From: a virus
Reading direction: 5' to 3' (one strand)
IMG/VR virus record: IMGVR_UViG_3300042451_001715
Span: 1 to 51,314 of that record
DNA: 51,314 bases
In this document: positions 27,301 to 33,300 of the stretch, one piece after another
Position numbering within the stretch: position 1 is the stretch's first letter
Layout of the letters: each line of letters begins with the position of its first letter
Position numbers and translations under genes: made by a program
Notes under the pieces: model-generated
What the model saw: the letters and a program-made list of their open reading frames with translations, nothing else
Database searches by the model: none
What the model was told of the DNA's origin: nothing

Positions 27301-30300
27301 GTCTTTGATCGTCCATCCCTCGGCTGTAATTTCTTGGCGAATCGTATCGGCCAACGCCCAAGCTTTTGCTTTCCTGGCTTCTTCGCGTTGGGAGATGAGT
27401 TCTTGAATGCGAGGCGGAACGGCGGGTGCAGAAAAAACAGACTCATCTACATCTTGAGATTGCAGGTATTTTAACCCCGCTTGGTAGCGTTGACGCTGCG
27501 ATTCTGATGGATCATCGGCCAGGTTGCTCAACATATCCGCTATTTTCACCGCTGTTGCGATGGAGTTTTGGCGGATATTTTTGTAGTAACTGGCAACCGA
27601 TTGATTTTGAGATTTGGTCAATAACCGCACGGCGGCAATGACATCTTCAGGAACCCCCAATCGCTTGATTTCTTGAAAGCTATAATTGGGGTTATCTTCA
27701 ACGACATCATGCAACCATGCGGCAGCGCGGATGTTTTCATCGGCATTTTCCAATTTGCTCACAACATCGCGGATATGCTGGATATACGCTGTCTTGCCGT
27801 CTTTGCGAAATTGGTTTTTGTGCGCCTTCGTGGCTATTTTCTGAGCGAGTTGAAGAAGCTTAGATACAGGTTGACTGGCCGCCATCTCGCGCGTAGGAGA
27901 TGAAGGTATGAAAGATGTAACACTAAAACGAGATATGTTCCCAGATGGCGCGAAATTCTGGGTGGATGACGGCACGCCAAAAGTGACAACGCCTGACGGC
28001 AAGGTGTTTGGTGTTGGGCCTGATAAGTTTGCCGAAGCTACTGCGCGATTTACTCCCAACCCATACGGGCCGTTTGTGCGCGAAGTGGATTGGGAGGAAT
28101 TTACAGAGGCTATTCGCGCGGAGTATTTGCGAATTGCTAAAGCGTAAAGCGCTTTCATCTGTTTTTCAAGATAGGCCTTGCGCTCTTCGGAGGTGCCTGG
28201 AGCGCGATATTCTTCATATAGTTTATGGCCAACGCCGTCTGGGACGCCCAAATTTTCCGCCTTGTATTTGTCGGGCATTAAGTTCGGAATAAATCCCTCT
28301 TTGACGACAAGCATTTCAGGAATGTGGACTTGTAATTCAGCCCAATATCCAGGCAAAAGCTGGATTTTAATGTTTATGTCGCTGTATCCGCTGGCCAACG
28401 GCACATTAAATCGGTCTTCCATCCAGATTTTCACCATTCCGTCGCCGGAAGTGTAAAGGTGAGTGCCCTTGTCCTGCTGTTCGGTGCTTGCGGTGTTCCC
28501 GCTATCCGGAGCAAAGGTGTGAAGAATGTCTGCGATGGTTTGCTGAATTTGATCGGCAGAATCTACAACAACCGAAGCGCGTAAAATATCGCCCCCTTTA
28601 TCTTGAACCAGTTGGGCGATATCTGTATCTATTCCGTTGGCCTTATTAAGGCGAAGCGTTTCTCCTATTTTCTCTAAAGCTCGCGGAGCGCCTTTCAGCG
28701 CAGGAATCAAAGCACGGGCTTCCTTTTGGCCTGCGGCAATGGTTTTGATGGCGCGGTCGAAATCCTTTTTCATCTGCGCCATGTCGGTGAGGCGAGAAAT
28801 GAAATAGGGTTCGATCTCTAATTCCTCGGCGTTCAGTTCGACCTCGAAGCGATTTTGCGCCTCCTTGATTCCCATTGTGATGCCAGGCTGATCTGGGGAG
28901 GACGCCCGAACCAAAGTCACTTTGTCCTCGGGGATGTTGATCGACTGCACAACAAATTCGGCACCAGAGTTGGGCGCGCGCAATTTACGGCCTGGCGAGG
29001 TGATTTTCCAACCGCTGCGCCAGTTGCCATCCATCCGGTGAGGGTATTCGCCACCTGTTTTTTTAAGTTCCTCGATGCGGGATTGGATGTCTTTCTTGCG
29101 TTGGCGAGTGGCTTCTTTAAGCCGCGCTGCGGCTTTGGTGCGGTTGAACGACGGAGCGGCAGAAAGCACCAAATCCATTTGTTCCACGGGCGCGCGTTCG
29201 ATGCCTCGGCGTTCGACCTCCTGCTCCAACTCGAAACGCTGGTCGCGGGTGTCCTCAAAGAAATCCATGAACTGCTGGCCGGCCGATTGCTCCAATCGGG
29301 CAAGCTCGTCGCTCTCGTAGCGGGTTAGTCCTTCTTGGCGACGCTTGCGCTCCAATTCGCGCATTCTTTTAGCGCCTGTATTCTTGGGAGCTGAAAGCGT
29401 CGTTTCGCTAGCAGTTTGGGTATTGCGGCGATGCGCTGCGTTGATCGCGGCTACGCGCTCGGCCATAGTCATTGGCTGGCCAAACAAATTTCCCATGGCC
29501 TCGTCTTCGGTTGCTCGCGCAATACCGCTGGACAACGCAACCATGTAATCTTTCATCGCCTCGCTCGTCGCGTCGGTGTTGATGCGACCGCGCTTGTCGA
29601 GCACGATCAATTCTGACAATCGCTGGGTGATCGCAACGGCCACACCGGTGTCGCCGACAAGAGCATTCATCTCGATTTGGCTGGAGGCCAATTCGAGCGC
29701 GCTTTTTAGCGACCTATCTTGATCCAAATAATCGGCGACATTGGAAAGCAACCCGCCAAACGCATCGGCAATGCCTGGGCTGCCGCTTTGCCGCAGGGCG
29801 ATAGCGGACTTGGCCGCGTCGGCGGATAATTCGACAAAAGCGGCGTTGCGGTTTTGCAACTGGTAATCGGCAATCTTGTTGGTAAGCGTTGGTTGCCCAA
29901 GACCGGCAGTAAACATTACCCGCTGCATATAGGCTTGCGCCTGCGCGGGATTTTTTACCATTGGTTCGACGCGGTTGCGCTCGACGATGTTTCCTGGAGC
30001 AGTCAGGAGGCGGGAAAGCGCCTCTGTGGCCTGTTTGCCGCTCATCATCACCGGAAGGTCCGTGACTAAATCGAGTGGAATGTTTTTTGCATCCAAGTCG
30101 GCGCGGTCGGAGACATCCTGCACAACGCCAGTTGAGGGGTTCAAATCATCGACGAGTTTTTGGTATTCGCGCGCTCCCGCTTCAGTGCGGATATCAAATG
30201 TTCCAAGGAACCGGTAGCCACGAAACCCTTCAGGCATGGCTTCAAATCCAAACTGCTGTCCTTTTTCGCTCCATGTTTGGCTCAATCGATCTTGATCTTC

Positions 30301-33300
30301 CTGTGGAGCAAGGTTGCTCATCATCTCGCGAGCGTTGCCTCCGGCTGCTTGCCAGCGGGCGCGTGGCTGGCCGTCGGGAGCGGCATCGATGACTATGGCG
30401 ACCTGCGGGGCGCTGTTTGCGCTGCTTGGGTCGGTGGATGTCAGAATATCCTCATTGAGCGCGCCAGGCAGCGCTCCGGCTCGAACTTTATTTTGCTCGG
30501 CAGGGTCGCTATCGTAAGCGCGGGTATTCTGTCCGGCATACTCAGGGTTTTTTTGGAAATTCGGGCCAATGTGACTGGTTTGAACCACTCCAGGGGGCAA
30601 TGCGATCCAAGTGGAGGGAAGGCGGCGCTGGTTGACAGCAAGCACATAGCCGGTGTTGCCCGATGGCGCTTGCGTTAAAAGTTGTTTAACCAGTTCGCGA
30701 GCGTCTTCGGGCGTGGATTCCACCACCTTGTCATAATCTTTAAGATTCCCAGCCTTGGCGGCAACATACTCAGCGCGACGCTCTTTGGCGCGCTCTTCAC
30801 GAGCCTGCCGCTCCTGCTCTTTGGATTCTAACTCTGCAAGCCTGGCGGCTTGATCTTGTCCAAGAGCATTTCCCGCAGGAGATAGTTGGCCATCGGTTCC
30901 GCCCGGCGTCGTCGCAGGGCGTCCGTCTGGCGTTGTCGGTGGCTGACCTCGGCCCACAGATCCAGCGTCTCCTGGTATTCCTCCTCGCTGATTTCGGGTA
31001 GATTGCTCCAGTCTTGCATATTCTTGCCCATACGCCTCACCTCGGATGCGGTCACCCTCTTTTTTGAGGTTTTGGAAAAATTTGAGGCTGTCCTTGCGGA
31101 TTTTCTCCACGCGGGTGGTAAACTCCTCGATTTCGGCATCGGAGCGCCCCTCGTCGCGCATCAATTTCCCAAGGTTTCCGCGCAAATCGGTAAAAACTTT
31201 AAACAGCTGCTCAAACACGGATTTCACTTGGTCGATCCACGCGCGGTCTCTGATTGCCAGTTCGGCGATCACATTGCCATTGGTATCGAGCACGCGCCCT
31301 TCGGAAAGCGCGATGTCGCCTTGAAGCATCTGGCGGAAAAACTCCATGCCGCTTTGCGCGGGAGTGAGATTGTCCTCGCCGTAAATTTTCCGAGAGGCTT
31401 CCCGCACCGGCTCGGGCAACTGCAAAAAGATTTCCTCGGCTTCACGGAAGGCCAAGGCGGAGTCGTTGCCATCTTCTCCTGTGCGTTCACGCCGATTTTC
31501 GGCGAGCACCTTGAATTGGCTGATGTGGGCGACTTCCTCATCGATCAACAAATCGGCGTTTTCCGTGTTGGCCCAAAAGCCCACACCGCGCTCGGCCAGC
31601 ATGTATGCCGCGTTGATGATCAACTCATCGGAATTGTTCACCTGCACATCGCTGCTGCCGGATTTGTCGAAGACAGCCACCACACCGCGAATGATCGGGC
31701 GGAATCGCAGGAGCGACGGCGCAATCTGGTTGCGAACCACAAGGCGGATGTTTTCGCGGTCCTTGCCAGTCAGCGATGCGGCCTTTGGGTCAGAGTCTAA
31801 CTTTTTCAGAACATCGCTTGTAAAGCTGTCGATCTCCGCTCCCTGTGTGGCGTCTGAGGCTTCGATGCTGGCTAAAATTGCCTGCGGGTTTTGCAACCCC
31901 CCGGCTTTTTGGAACTCGGCTACAGCAGCGTTAAGCTTTTCCGTGCCCCAGCCTTTGAGCGTTTCGCGTTTTATGAAGTAGTCGGCGAATTTTTTTGCAG
32001 CATTGGCTTCGGCGCCGCCTTGGACAAGGCGCGCGGCAAGTGTATCGGAAACTTTTTTCTCTTTTTTGGAAATGAGTTCGCCGCCACGCCCCACGGGGAG
32101 CGGCGGAAGAGCCGGAAGCCCCGCCGCTCCGCCGGGTGTTAGCGTCCCCGTCCCGATGCCTTGGTCATTTTGACCGGCATTTTCGGAACCTTGGATGCCT
32201 TGACCGGCATTTTCGGGGCCTTTTTGCTGGATTTGGTTTTCATTATTGTTTTCACCTCCTTCTTTTTCTGCTGAGAGAATTTCCAACCGGCGTGTGGCTT
32301 CGTCGCGGATGCTCCCTTGCTGCATGAGCGTGGCAGCCTGTGGAGATGTTTGAGAAAGTTCCGTTAAAATATCGTCCGTAAGCACCGTCTGCCCGCCAAC
32401 TTTTGCTGTATGAGGTTTGATGGCGTCCTGTTCGGCTTTTGTAAGGCTATCCATCGATGCGCCGGAAAGAATTTTGATGGCCGTGGCAAGCGGAGCTTGC
32501 CGCTCCGGAGCCGCCTTACCAATTTCAGCCTGCATTGCGGCAATGTTTTCAGGCAATACCGGCGCGGGACGGGCGGCTCCAGGCGTCTGCTGTCCTTGTC
32601 CTGCCATAGCCTGATCTACAGCGCCCTTGCCAAGAATTTCTGAGATGATCGTGAGGCGGCGGGATTCTACTTGAGCCAACTCGCGAGACACATCGTTGCG
32701 AGCCACCTTGTCATTAGGATTGATTCGGTCGAGCCGCATGAGCAGCCCGTTGCTGGCCTCAGTGAGCTTTTCGTATTCCTTCGAGTCAAATTTGGTTCCG
32801 GCCTGCTGCGCGTAGGCCAGCACATTTTCCAACCGGAAAGAATTGGCAACGCCGTTGTATCTGCGCGCCATCTCTTCGGGGTTTTGCCCGCGTTCAATGA
32901 GTGTTCGAGTAGCTGTTTCGAGCGTCTTGATGCCGCCGCCGCTTATTGACGCAATGATAAATGTGTCCAGCGCGCCTCGGTTATCAGCAAGCGCTTTAGT
33001 TACCGAGTCGCCAAGGTTCCCATTTTTAATAAAATCGATGCTCGCGTTGAGAATTTTGTCCTGCGCCGTTTCCGTCAGACCTTCAGTTCCCCCTGCGGCA
33101 ACAATCGCTGCGCTGCGCTTTAACACAGGCGGGAGTTTATCCCACACTTCTCCTACATTGGTAAATTTCGACCAAAATTTTGAAGCTGCTTCGACGCTTT
33201 GGCGCTTTGCAGCCTTTGGAATCATGCGGGAAGTAAAAATTCCACCACTTGCAATATCGCCGATCATTTCAGCGGGCAGAGCTAATGCCGCATAAATTGA

